DNA of 64,000 bases. Source: Cymbidium sinense (Eukaryota; Streptophyta; Magnoliopsida; Asparagales; Orchidaceae). The stretch's first letter is position 1. Each line of letters opens with the position of its first letter. Shown piece by piece: positions 36,461-47,510 of the stretch. The position numbers were made by a program, and so were the translations under genes. The notes under the pieces were generated by a model, which worked only from the letters and a program-made list of their open reading frames with translations, ran no database searches and was not told the origin of the DNA. The stretch covers positions 97,248,271-97,312,270 of the forward strand of contig CM038229.1 in NCBI GenBank assembly GCA_021442155.1. Direction: 5' to 3'.

Positions 36461-39231
36461 AACATAAACACACCGAATTAAACAAATCACATAATCACAT
36501 TGAACCTAAGCAAACCCATAGACCAATAAAGATAATTAAATCAAATTGAATCAAATTAAGTTAGATCAAGAAAGATTCTCATCAATTTAATATAGAATCA
36601 AATCAAATCTCATTCAACTTACTTAAATAACATAAACTAATTAACTATCCAATATATGAAAACAAAATGCAACCAAACTTTGATAACATGACAAATGGAT
36701 GTGATTAAAAATTACAAAGAACCAAACCCAATTAAAATCAAAATAAAATCTCAATTAATCTAATACAATCAAACTACAAATAAATGAACCACAATCAATT
36801 AAATAAATAAACATAAAGTTAAATCACATAACCATGATCAAAGAAAAGAATTAAATATTTAAAAGGATATTGAATTATCAAGATGTAATTAAACTAAAAC
36901 ATCTAATAAAAAAAATCAATTAATCAAATACTTAAATAAACTCAAATTCTAAATTCTAAATTGAATGAATTACACAAGTTCAAATGGGCTAATCAAGATA
37001 CATAAGGACTTTAGTTAGATTAGGAATTAGGATGTAGAATAGGGTGAGTCTGCTATGATGGAATTCATCCCACTCTTCATTCTTGGGAACCTAAATATCA
37101 TTTCAACCAAATAAAACTGAAATAAAAAATGAAAATCAAATCATTAAATCATTTAGATTGAAATCACCAAAGGTAAAATTTAAATTCAAACATCAAATTG
37201 GAACATAAACTAAAGAAGCTAGTAAAGTCTTGCTACACAAGCCTTAAGCACACACATTAGAATACTAAGTCACTACTTCTAGTGCTAAGTTAGGGCGATT
37301 TATGTATGATGTTGTGTTTTGTTTTGTGATGTAATATTTTAGATGGATGTTAGGGTGTATGTTTCATAGACTAGAGATGTTATTACTAATCATATTTTCT
37401 CTGGTTTGTGCTTAAAGCTATAATAAAAATAATATATATATAAATGCTTTTGTTGTGCGTTGCTTAGCCCCTAAGTGTAACCCATGTTAGATTGGGCTTG
37501 GTTACCCATGTGTGGGTGCTAAGTCCAAATTATTCATATAACTTAGGTTGTATGGTATGTTTAGCTAACATTTATTTTGCAGGTGTAGCTAGATTTACTT
37601 CTTTATTTTGATGTAATTTTGTATTAGAATTAGGATTAGTGCTATGGGGATTAGGATGAGCAAGGCTTAGTCCGGGTGCCTGTGATGCCTTTGGAGCAAA
37701 TCAAATCAAAAGAAGGAAATGAAGAAATGAAGAATGAAGAAAAGAAGACCCCATAGCATATATATTATTTTGTAACCTGGGTTGTATAAGGGTAGAGCTG
37801 GCTACCCATCTTTTCTTTTCTTTCGGGTGTCTGGAACCCGAATGCACTGTCTTTTATTCTTTTATGATAGTCTATAAAATTATTTGATGTTGTGTTTAGA
37901 TTGAGCATTAGAACATCATGCTTTTCATAGTTTATTTATGATTGATGTTTGAATGTGTGGCTGATGCGTAGGCTCTTAGATAAAATTAATTTTTATACCC
38001 CAATTAATAACTCATAACTAAAATCTTAAAACAACTCATAACCTCACATAAAGCCTAAGAATTAAATCAAGATAATAAAATTTTTAGTAACCCTTAGGAT
38101 GGATGAATGTATAATATCATGCATATCATATTCTTTCACTCTTGTTAAGAGGGAGCTTCCATCTTTGCCGAGAATCAAGGCTTAACTTATGAGAGCCTTT
38201 GGTGGAAAACACCCCTTTCTCTCTTGATTTGGCCTATAATCAAATTCTCATGCATTTAAGCATACAAAATCCCATAGCTGTGTCAAAATAAAAGTTCAAA
38301 AGAATCAAATAAATTTGATAAAATTTGCATTAGATTAAGCCATGGATTCATACCACTCATGCTCTAGTCTCTTAGGGAGTGAGTATAAGGATTTAGTTTC
38401 CTCTCTAAATGAACAAATACCAACCATCTTGCAAAGCATAAGACTTTCCTACATGGATTTAAAGCAGGAGGAGTTAGCTCACGCCACAGGTAATAAGTCC
38501 AGCAATGTGTGGTTTATTCTCTCTGTGGAGTAAACCATATACCCATTTTCACTTAGATTTAGGTTGTGCCTCATTTTGTACCAAGGCTAGTTTAGAATCT
38601 AAGGTAGCTTTTTCCTTTAGGCTATAAGCATATATCCTCACCTCTTAGGCATTTTCACAATCTTATGTTGTGGAATTATAAGCAATCTAATAAAATGTCA
38701 ACTCAAATAATCAACTCTCATCAATTTCAAAAATATAAAGCCCAACTATAGGGTAGATTGGAATGCTCACTAGGCTTCCTAGTATCATGAGCATTTCTTA
38801 CTTTCTCCCTTTGGATTCCAAAATAAGTCTTCTCCTTGATCTATCCCATTTGATTTTCTAAAGTAGCCAATCTTTTGATAGTCTTAACCTTGAAATCTTT
38901 GGAGACCCTAACTATCTACTTTAATCGAGATATTCTTAAGAAATTCTCATTTCTTAGGATGTAATTAACTATGGGGGCTTGCCTCCATAGGGAACTTAAC
39001 TAACCTAGCTTAAAATAAACCCTACTCTACTTTTCCATGTAAAGTGGGGAAAGATCTCTAGTATATTCAAGACCCATCATGCCTTGGGAGTCCTTATTAG
39101 GTGACATCCATTATAGGGTGGTGATTTCTATCTTCGAGATAGTACATCATCCCTTAATGTCGCATTCATCATTTCAATAAGTACCCTAAGATCTGGTGTC
39201 CCACATCCCAAAAAAAAATAAACACCACGGT

Positions 39232-41185
39232 TGATGTGGTGCACTTTCCATCGATGACGGGATTTGCTATTTAAGTTATCACTCGAAAGTCTCGGATGGC
39301 GGCGACGTTAGATTGGGACCGTCCGATCCAAGATCGGCCACGATCAAACCCGTTGAGGGATTAAATATAGGGGAAAGCATGATTTGATCATGACCATTCA
39401 TCCCGATCATGTGGGATGGACGATCCATGATCTATCTCCAAACAAAAGGATGGCCACCGTCCATCAATGGTAGCTCGATCCAAGCTCACCCGAAGCTGGA
39501 TAGAGATGAAAATGATCACACCTTGGGAAGCAAAATAATCAAATCAAATGGTGAAAATGCATGCCATGAAAATTTCTTTCACAAAGAACAACTTATTTTC
39601 ATTCAAGGATTGGTTTCAATAAACCTCACGAGCTTGTGATCGGTGATTCCAACGATTAAGGAAGCGTTTGGTAGAAATGAACCTGTGAGAAGCTTTGATT
39701 TAGTGTCGTTGCTCGGGAGACCAAGGTGCTAGATGAAGGTGATCGGGCTTGATAACTCCACCCTCAGCCATCGGAAGCTTGGGAAAGGATTCATTCTTGC
39801 TTGACTCACCCAAGGAAGATGTGTGCAAAGTTAATTGTACTATGGTTGTGAAATGGAGAAATGAGATTCACTGGTTTGCTCCCTTATTTTAATTTCATGC
39901 AAAACTAAAATAAAAATTTTGGGGAACTTAGGGAAGCTTGGAAATGGCTCTGGATTTCTCTACTGCTAGGGTTCAATCTAAGGTGTGTTCGAGTGAGTGA
40001 GAATGGGGTATACCCCTCATCCCTGACTTGGATGGTGGTGATGATTTCAGATTGGTGGATCAATGGTTGAGATGGGGAGCTCAATTTGGGCAAAGAATCA
40101 TTTCACTTGGCTTCCCTTGAGTGGAGGAGGGTGTGAGAGTGACTGCCAAGGGAGGATGTGCTTGTCCTTGCAATTTAGCAAGCTCTAATGGGGATAAGGA
40201 GCTGATTTCACCTCCCCATGGATCATGGTGACCCAACCATTGTTAGGTTAGCCATGGTCCAATGTGCCTAGGTGGACCTATGATTGGATGCCAAGTGGCT
40301 GAGGAGAAAAAATGACACAATGTGCATGTGTCTTATCTCATAGATGCCCTAAACCCAAAGATAAAATGGTCATTTGACTAGTTTGGGTTTTATTTGGATT
40401 AAGTGTTGACTTAGTCAACTAGTTGACTTGGTTTGACTTTAAAGATAATTGATCAACCTAGGATGATTGTTGATCATGTTGTGAGGTTTGGATGTGCTTA
40501 GTTCAATCCAATTTGGGTTGGAGCTTGGCTCAAAAGGGTCTTTTAGGTGACTTTGGGTCAAATGGGCCTAAATGAGTTGATTAGCATGATCATGGCTTGA
40601 TTCAAGTTTAGTTATATTGATAAATGGGTTTGAGATAAAATATAAATCCAATTGCAAGTGATTTGGATCCATAAGGAATTTGATTCATATTATAATTTCA
40701 AGTCAAAAAAGGGTTAACTTGGGTTTGATTTGGGTTTCAATCTTATTTCAATATACTTCATTTATATTTTAAATATAAATGAAGATATAAATAAGGAGAA
40801 AATCACTAGAGTTTATAGTGATTTGGATTTGATTAAGCTAAGTCCATAAGATGAAATCAAAGGGCTTAGGAAAGATTTTAGATTTGAATTCAATCATGGG
40901 TTTCAATCAATTGATTTGGAATTGATTTGGAATTTTGATTTAAATTTGAATTTGAATTTGGTTTGAAAGAAGGAAACAAGGATCTAGTTTAGGTTATAAG
41001 GTAGGCAAGTCTTCCTAAATCCCTAAGGCATACCCTATTCTTATGGCTAACTCTTCTAAGTCTCTGGGTTGTTAAGTGTTCACCTAATCACTAGGTGTCT
41101 TAAGACTAAGAAACTTTTAGTGTCTATAAGAGTCCTAAATCTATAATGATGGAGTTGAGAACTCACTCCAAAAGTAAGGTCAACA
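39232..41185 (-). mobile_element. LTR E, right (5') part of the inverted LTR split by LTR D
   Basis: On the minus strand it starts TGTTGACC (41178-41185), passes the TTGACC cluster (40600-40380) and the atataaatgaag block (40770), and reaches the GC-rich hairpin area (39320-39480). It stops at 39232 at the site where LTR C begins. With C it makes one inverted LTR of at least 6.1 kb. Open frames 39409-39639 (+) and 39905-40093 (-) lie in its leader part and are not conserved. Confidence 0.78.
39395..39422. repeat. Imperfect 10-bp inverted repeat in LTR E at the conserved hairpin position
   Basis: CATTCATCCC (39395-39404) pairs with GGGATGGACG (39413-39422) across an 8-base loop, with one G-T pair and one mismatch. 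The arms differ from those in LTRs B and D although the element position is the same. Confidence 0.55.
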
Positions 41186-42239
41186 ACCACTAACAACTAA
41201 TAACTAAACTTTTAAAATAACTCATAACCTCACCTAAAGCTTAGGTATTAAATCAAGACAATAAAATATTTATCAACCCCTTATGATATTGTATGTTTAA
41301 TAGCATGCATATCATTTTATTTCACTTGTGTTAATAAAGGGCTTCCATCTTTTCCAAATAGAATGGGCTTAACTTTAAGAGCCTATGATAGAAGAACACC
41401 TCTTTCTCTTTGATTTAGCCCATAATCAATTTCTCATGCATGTAGGCATACAAAATCCCATACTGTTAAAATAAAGAGTCCAAAATAAAGTAAAAAATTG
41501 ATAAAATTTTACATTGGATTAATTCATTGTTCATACCCCTCATGTTCTAGTCTCTTAGGGAGTGGGTTTAAGGACTTCTTTTCTAAATAATAACAACCTA
41601 GCTATCTTACAAAAGCATAAGACTTACTTACATGGATTTGAAGTATAGGAGGGGTTAGTTGGCTATCACCCAGTGGTTATAAGTCCAAATGTCAGTGATT
41701 TATCCTCTCTTGTAGAGGTAAAATATATATCCACTTTTTCTTAGATTTAAGTCATGCTTTGGCATTCGCCAAAATTCCCTAGATTTAGGATCCGAGGTTG
41801 TTTTTCTCTTTGGGGCTACAAGTATGAATTCTCACCTCTTAGGCATTTTCACATATTGTATTGTGGAATTATAAGTCTTAGATTTCTAATAAAATTTTAA
41901 CTCAAATAAATAAATATCTTTGAATTCTTTGGAGATAAAATCACCTACTTTAATTGAAAGCATTCTTAAGGGATTCATTTTCCTTAAGATGTAACCCATA
42001 GGAACTTTAGAACTCAATTTAAATAAACCCTACTTTATTCCTCCATGTAAAGTAGGGATAAAATCTATGATATATTCAAGACCCAACATGCCGGGAGTCC
42101 GGTGAGGTCCATTGTAGGGTAGTGACTTCTATCTTTTGAGATAGTATACTATTCCTCAATGTCATACCCGATCACCTCAATAAGAACACCGTCGATATGC
42201 ATGGTGTCCATACAAATGAATCCAAAATAAACACGACCA
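41186..42239 (+). mobile_element. LTR F, 3' ~1.05 kb of the 5' LTR of Tat element II
   Basis: Picks up at the LTR point equivalent to ~38010 in D (actcataacctcacc) and runs to the end through catgttctagtctcttaggg (41551), ctcacctcttaggcatt (41832), gtagggtagtgacttctat (42114) and cacgacca (42232-42239). It is followed at once by the primer-binding site. Its 5' part is missing where inverted LTR E ends, so E interrupts it. Confidence 0.8.
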
Positions 42240-42245
42240 ATTTTT

Positions 42246-42262
42246 TGGCAACTCCACTGGGA
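42246..42262 (+). promoter_or_regulatory. Primer-binding site of Tat element II
   Basis: TGGCAACTCCACTGGGA lies 6 bases after the LTR end. It differs by one base from the TGGCGACTCCACTGGG site typical of Ogre/Tat elements, reported in the literature to pair with tRNA-Arg. It fixes the LTR/internal boundary and the element's orientation. Confidence 0.75.
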
Positions 42263-42739
42263 TGGTTCCTCTCTGCACTCTAGTAGATGATTGTTGTCTC
42301 TAAGCATCGAGTGGACTTGCATTTTATGTGAGTCCGAGACTATCTTTCCTTTTGTTAGCACTGCTTATTTCATTCTTAAGCAAATTTAGCCAACATCCTT
42401 TAGTTTTAGGACCTCACGTAGGTCTTGAAACCCCATTGGGCTCCCTAATAAGTAAAAAACAAAATTTATCAATAAAAGGAGAGATAATAATAATCTAGAA
42501 CCTCCTTACCACTAGCTTGAGTAGGGTTCATCATAAAATTTAAGAAAATAAATTCTTTCATAAAATACCACTTTCTAAAAGCACTCTTTCAAAACTCACA
42601 TAAATAATTTTGCACAACATTTTAAAAAAGTACAAAATTCACATAACCAAGCCTCATCTAATAATCCCCATGATTGTTACATGAAGGTTCTTTTTAAATC
42701 AAGATCAAAATCATATTTTCTAAAGCACATTCTTGAAAA
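42263..42739 (+). mobile_element. Leader of Tat element II
   Basis: Non-coding sequence after the primer site. From 42375 it aligns with the leader of element I at 99 (tagccaacatcc, ggacctcac, cttgaaacccc, aaaatttatc). The similarity shows that elements I and II are the same family. Confidence 0.7.
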
Positions 42740-44055
42740 TGACCACATTCATTTAACATGTTCAAAGTTGTTGAATGAGGAGCCTACTTTCAAATAAAAC
42801 CATAACATGAGATTGAAACTTCACTTAATATATATTCCATATGTGTTAAAGTTAAGGTTTCTCTCTCAATTATACATGAAATCAAGACATATCATTGAAC
42901 TCTATTTAACATAGCTGAAATTGTTAAATAGATTTCCTTTCTTTCAAAAATAATATAAATTTGACTTTCACTTAATATACCCATTTGTTAAGTGAGAGTC
43001 TCATTTTAACATGCAAATTTGACTTTCACTTAACATATTCCATTTGTTAAGTGAGGTCTCATTTTCAAAATACAAATTTGATTTTTCACTTAACATATTC
43101 CATTTGTTAAGTGAGAGTTTCACTTTAACATCAAATTTGACTTTCACGATATACTCAATTTGTCAAGTGAGAGTCTCATTTCCCAAAACTTTCACTTAAC
43201 ATATTCAATTTTTAAGTGAGAGTCTCATTTACAAAATACAAATTTGATTTTCACTTAACATAAGTGAGACTTTCAACATACAAATTTGACTTTCACTTGA
43301 CATAATTTGTCAAGTGAAAGTCTCATTCAAAACATAAATTTGAATTTCAAATATACTCAATTTATTAAGTAAGAGTCTCATTTCCAAAATACAAGTTTGA
43401 TTTTCACTTAACATATTCCATTGGTTAAGTGAGAGCCTCACTTCCACAACATACAAATTTGACTTTCATTTAGCATATCCAATTTGCTAAGTGAGAGTCT
43501 CATCTTCAAAACTCAGATTGGCCTCCACTTAACACACCAAATTTGTTAAGTGAGAGTCTTACCTTCAAAACATATATTTGGGCTTTTCCCATTTTCAAAG
43601 AAAAGTAAAACATACATCAATCACATTTGGCTTTCATTTAACTTACCAAATTTGTTAAATGGAAGTCCTATTTTCAAACATAAATCAAACACATGTGGCT
43701 TCTACTTGACATATCAAATTTGTTAAGTAAGCCCCATTTTCAAATCAACATTTCACACATTATGAGCAAAGATATTCTACAAAATTTTTTACAACACACA
43801 ATCACAATCTCTTCTTAGCATACTCAAATTTGTTAAGTAGAGGTTTCTTCAAATCATCAATATTTTCAAACAAGATATACAAAATACAAATATCTCCAAT
43901 AAAATCTCTCCTCAAATTACAACCCCACCCAACCTACCTAAATTGATTGAGTATGGGTTCTAAATCAAAACTTATGGCAAAGACTCTCCAATAATTAAAA
44001 TCTCTCCAATGAGCCCTCATTCAACATAACAAAATTGTTGAAATGTGGGTTCCAA
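42740..44055 (+). repeat. Second stem-loop array, in the leader of Tat element II
   Basis: About 19 units with a ~55-75-bp period, each an imperfect palindrome, for example TCACTTAACA (43026-43035) / TGTTAAGTGA (43045-43054) with loop tattccatt. Units at 43020-43560 share a core around cacttaacata...tgttaagtgagagtctca, so this array is more homogeneous than that of element I. End units differ, such as CCCTCATTCAACA / TGTTGAAATGTGGG near 44013-44047. Both arrays lie in the leader downstream of the primer site. Confidence 0.85.
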
Positions 44056-44899
44056 CTCAAGATCAAAAGATAAAATCAAGCAATAACAATTGATGCGATT
44101 GAAGGAAAGGGATGCCATGCTTCTCAAGACAAAAGAAAGTTGGGATATCTCTATCCCAACCTCCAAGAAAATCATTTCTAAGATCATAAAGTTACCTTGG
44201 TTCAAACTCAAACCTCCAACTCTAAGGAAGGTTTGGAAGTTAAGGACAACTTGAAGGAGGAGGTAGAAATGCAGCCTCCACTTCTGGATAGCACAGAAGA
44301 GCCATCACCAAGTCTGTAACTCCTTCATAGTTCCTCCATCCAGCTCTTCTTCTAGAAGTCATATTATATCGTGGAGGAGGTGCCAAATCCTCACTCTGCT
44401 TTTACTTAATTTCTATTTTGTACCTCTATCCAAATCTAAGAAATCAATGAACCAAACTGATTCCAATTACATATGCACATCGATGATTTTCCGAGTTTAT
44501 TCCTTTAGATAACTCTGTCTATTCAATAATTTCTCTTCTAATTTAGAAATGGATTTTTCATTCCTAAATTATTTGGGTTTGCTCTTTGAGATCGATTTTA
44601 ATTCATCCCACTCAGATGATTCTATAGGATAGAGGGTCGATGAGGTAGAACTTTCCACTAAATCATCTCATGAGGTCAGTCAACCTCAGCGGAAAATTTT
44701 ACCTCCTAGGGTAGCATCTTAGGAAAAGAGTAAACAAGTCATTGGTTATAGTGATCAAGAAGCCCCTCCATGCTCCACCTCCATGGATATGCTTGTGGAG
44801 GACCATAAAGTTGACTATAATGTCCTCTCTCACCTAAGAAAGTTGCTAGCTAAACTAATATCTTATCTTATCCAAAGAGATGAGAGAGTCATTGATCAA
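44056..44899 (+). pseudogene. Element II, gag-deleted junction and pol linker
   Basis: From about 44100 the sequence corresponds to 5040 onward in element I (gttgggatatctc; cctccaagaaaatc). The whole ~2.8-kb gag part (2250-5030 in element I) is therefore missing between 44055 and 44100. The rest is frameless linker. Confidence 0.65.
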
Positions 44900-45180
44900 A
44901 GCCTTTCTTGATCAAATATCACCACCGCTATTGGAGAGGATGCATGTTACTCAAGAGAAGTTACATTCACCAATGAAGACCTTCTATTGGGGACAACAGA
45001 GCACAAACGCCCCTACATCATAGGAAATGGGCGATGACTCTGTGGTGCTAGTTGATCCGTGCATCATGAATATTATGAGTCTAAAGACCCTTGTCTAAAG
45101 GATTGATATCTCTAAACTCGATGTTGGATGAGGATTCAACAAACAAGGTGATGGGGCTTTAGGCTGTTGCCATTGGAGAT
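44900..45180 (+). pseudogene. pol: Degenerate protease domain of element II
   Basis: Reads VVLVDPCIMNIMSLKTL at about 45041-45091, matching the family VLVDPGSSVNIMxLKTL. The catalytic Asp is retained, but the following Gly and Ser positions are changed, and a stop follows within a few codons. It is the counterpart of 5861-6160 in element I. Confidence 0.72.
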
Positions 45181-46535
45181 AGATGATGGAAGAAGCCAAG
45201 TTCTACATAATCATTCATATCATTCATTACTTTGCTTGGTAGGCCTTCAATGAGAATAACACGATTCCATTTTTTTACATCTGCATCAAATTTCAAAAGG
45301 TGGAATCGGTATTGTCAAAGGAGACTTGAAACCATTCTTACTTAGAGAGGTCGAGATATATGAGGATGTAGCCTACTATCTTCCTCTAAATCAAAAGTTT
45401 ATTCTCATGAACTTAGTGAAAGTTCAAAAGAAAAGAAAAGAAAGAAACAAAAAGAAGAAAACAAAAAAAAAAAGAAAAGAAAAAAGGAAAAGAAAAATAA
45501 AATACTAATGAGCGAGAATCACCGAGGAAGAAGTAGAGCCAAATATTGGATTCTGCAGTTCATTTCTTCATACAAACACATGGGAGGATGACTCGACCCC
45601 ACCGGGTAGAGGCAAGATCTTGAGATAGTTCTGGAAGACTTCCTCTTTATTGGCTACTGGAGCTATGTCTCACGTGAGGCCTCATAGAGACTTAGAGTTC
45701 AAGGATGAGTCTCAATGGATTAGCATGTCGACCCCTCTCAATGGGTCTTTTGGAGGTAACATTAAAACTAGATAGTGATGAAGACCCAAGTAAAGCATGA
45801 ATGTATCTAAATCACTATTATGTAGAATAGTTAGATAGCTTGGGAACCTTAGTTTAACCTCACTTTCTTCCTAGAAAGGTTTAGTAGTTAAGGACCCCTC
45901 ATCCACAGATGTCAAGCCAAAGAGATTTTATTGGGATATCATCCTTAAGTCAAGAAGTCATGAACTTGGAGGATGATTCATATAAATATTTAATGCAATT
46001 GCCTTTTGATTGGTATTCACCTTATATTCTTAACTTAGAAAATAAGGGACTAATCCCACATACTTGGTCTAAACACATGTCACTTTAAAAGTTTATGGGA
46101 CAACCAAAGTAGATATTCTCAATCAAGAATAGGACTAGGAATCACAATGGGTCCATGATGAAAATCATTAGTCATCACCACTCATTTGGGGTCGAGGTTC
46201 TCAAATTATGCTAACTCTGAGGAGGTATGTTTAGAAACTTTAGATGACCTAAATGAGCTTGAAGTCAAAGATGCACGCCAAATTTTAAAGAGGAGATCGA
46301 TCATCAGAACTCAAAGAAATCAACTAGAACCAAGATAATCCACCGACATCTTTGTTAAATGAAGAAGAAACCAATTAGTTAGGTTATGGTTGAGTTTATG
46401 GACTACTTCGCATGGAGTTATGAAGAAATGTCGGGTTTATCTCTAACATAATAGTCCACAAACTAGTAATAGAAGCTAATGCTAACCCTATCAAGCAAGC
46501 TCCCGATGCATGCTATATTAGACATTGAACAAAAA
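45181..46535 (+). pseudogene. pol: Protease-RT linker of element II, with Lys/Arg-rich patch
   Basis: The open frame 45326-45508 begins EVEIYEDVAYYLPLNQ, as in element I, and ends in a run of Lys, Arg and Glu codons from an A/G-rich stretch (45420-45500). The remainder is broken. It is colinear with 6161-7495 of element I (for example aagccaaagagatt at 45913 and 6888). Confidence 0.65.
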
Positions 46536-47230
46536 TCAAGAAATGATCGATGTTGGCTTTATCGGAAAGAAAAATATCTTACGGTTGGCCAATGTCATTC
46601 TAGTTAAGACAAAGATGGCCAAAGCATATCGTTGATTTTAGGGATCTAAATAAAGTATGTCCTAAGAATGAATTTTCACTTCCTATACGAATTAATGGTG
46701 GACATTGTCATCTCATTCAAGGTATTCTCTTTCATGGATGGCTCATATGGCTTCAACCAAATCAAGATGGCCCTTGAGGATGAAAGAAACACTATTTCTC
46801 AAACCCCATCAAAACTTATTGTTATAAGGTCATGCCTTTCGTCCTTAAAATTTGGCTACCTACGCCATGACTCAATCTTCAATGAACTCATTCATCATCA
46901 AGTTAAATATTATGTTGATGATCTAGTAGTCAAAAGAAAAGAAAAGGAAGACCATCTCTTCGACTTGAGATTAGTTTTGAATGGTTAAGATAATTTAACC
47001 TCAAAATGAATCCTAAAGTGTGCATTCGAGTAGCTTGTGAAAATTTCTTAGGTTTGTTGTCGACCGGGAAATAGAGATCGATCCAGAAGATCAAGGTTAT
47101 CTTAGAAATATCACCCCTCTAACTCAACTAAGATCATTCCAAGGGTGGTTGGCATATCTAAGACATTTCCAACCTATCGGGAAGATGCCAACCATTCTTA
47201 ACACTTATCAAAAGGATGCCAAGTTCAAGT
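46536..47230 (+). pseudogene. pol: Degenerate reverse transcriptase of Tat element II
   Basis: Contains DFRDLNKVCPKNEFSLP-like coding (VCPKNEFSLP from 46655), VFSFMDGSYGFNQIKMAL in the frame 46668-46988, and the catalytic YVDDLVVKRK (YVDD 46911-46922). A thumb segment KFLGFVV-like lies near 47040. It is somewhat better preserved than element I but has a frameshift before the PFG motif and later stops. It is clearly the same family as 7496-8260. Confidence 0.9.
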
Positions 47231-47510
47231 AGGATGATAAGTGTCGATGCCTTCAAAACATCAAGCACTATGGCGACTGGTTTGAGCCCTATCCCGTGCA
47301 AGCCGTTGATCGCCTACACTACTACATTAGATGACTCCCTTGGCACTTTGTTGACTCAAACCAACGACGAAGGGAAAGAAAATACACTATATTATCTTAC
47401 GTCATCTAATCCCTACGAGGCAAACTATTCACCTATTGAGAAGCATTGCCTAGCTTTAATCTTTGCATCCCAAAAGCTATGGTACTATATTCTTTCATAA
47501 GGTGAATCGA
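47231..47510 (+). pseudogene. pol: Truncated RNase H domain of element II
   Basis: The open frame 47216-47500 reads DDSLGTLLTQTNDEGKENTL, then YYLTSSNPYEANYSPIEKHC and LALIFASQKLWYYIL, matching the start of the RT-associated RNase H. Similarity to element I stops just after this point. The second RNase H, integrase and 3' LTR are absent, so the element is truncated at about 47510. Confidence 0.82.

Larger units (their letters stand above)
32164..39231 (+). mobile_element. Solo LTR D, ~7.07 kb, inserted into inverted LTR C/E
   Basis: Starts TGTTGACCTCACTTTTGGAG at 32165 and is colinear with A and B: TTGACC-rich part (32815-33340), TATA region (33683), GC-rich hairpin island (34140-34430), agcacacacattag (37248), gttacccatgtgtggg (37501), ataagggtagagct (37787), ctagtctcttagggagtg (38364), and ends ggtgtcccac...aataaacacca near 39225. 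TGATG occurs at 32159-32163 and 39232-39236, consistent with a 5-bp target duplication. No primer-site sequence follows, as expected for a solo LTR. The exact end bases are uncertain by 1-2 bp. Confidence 0.78.
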
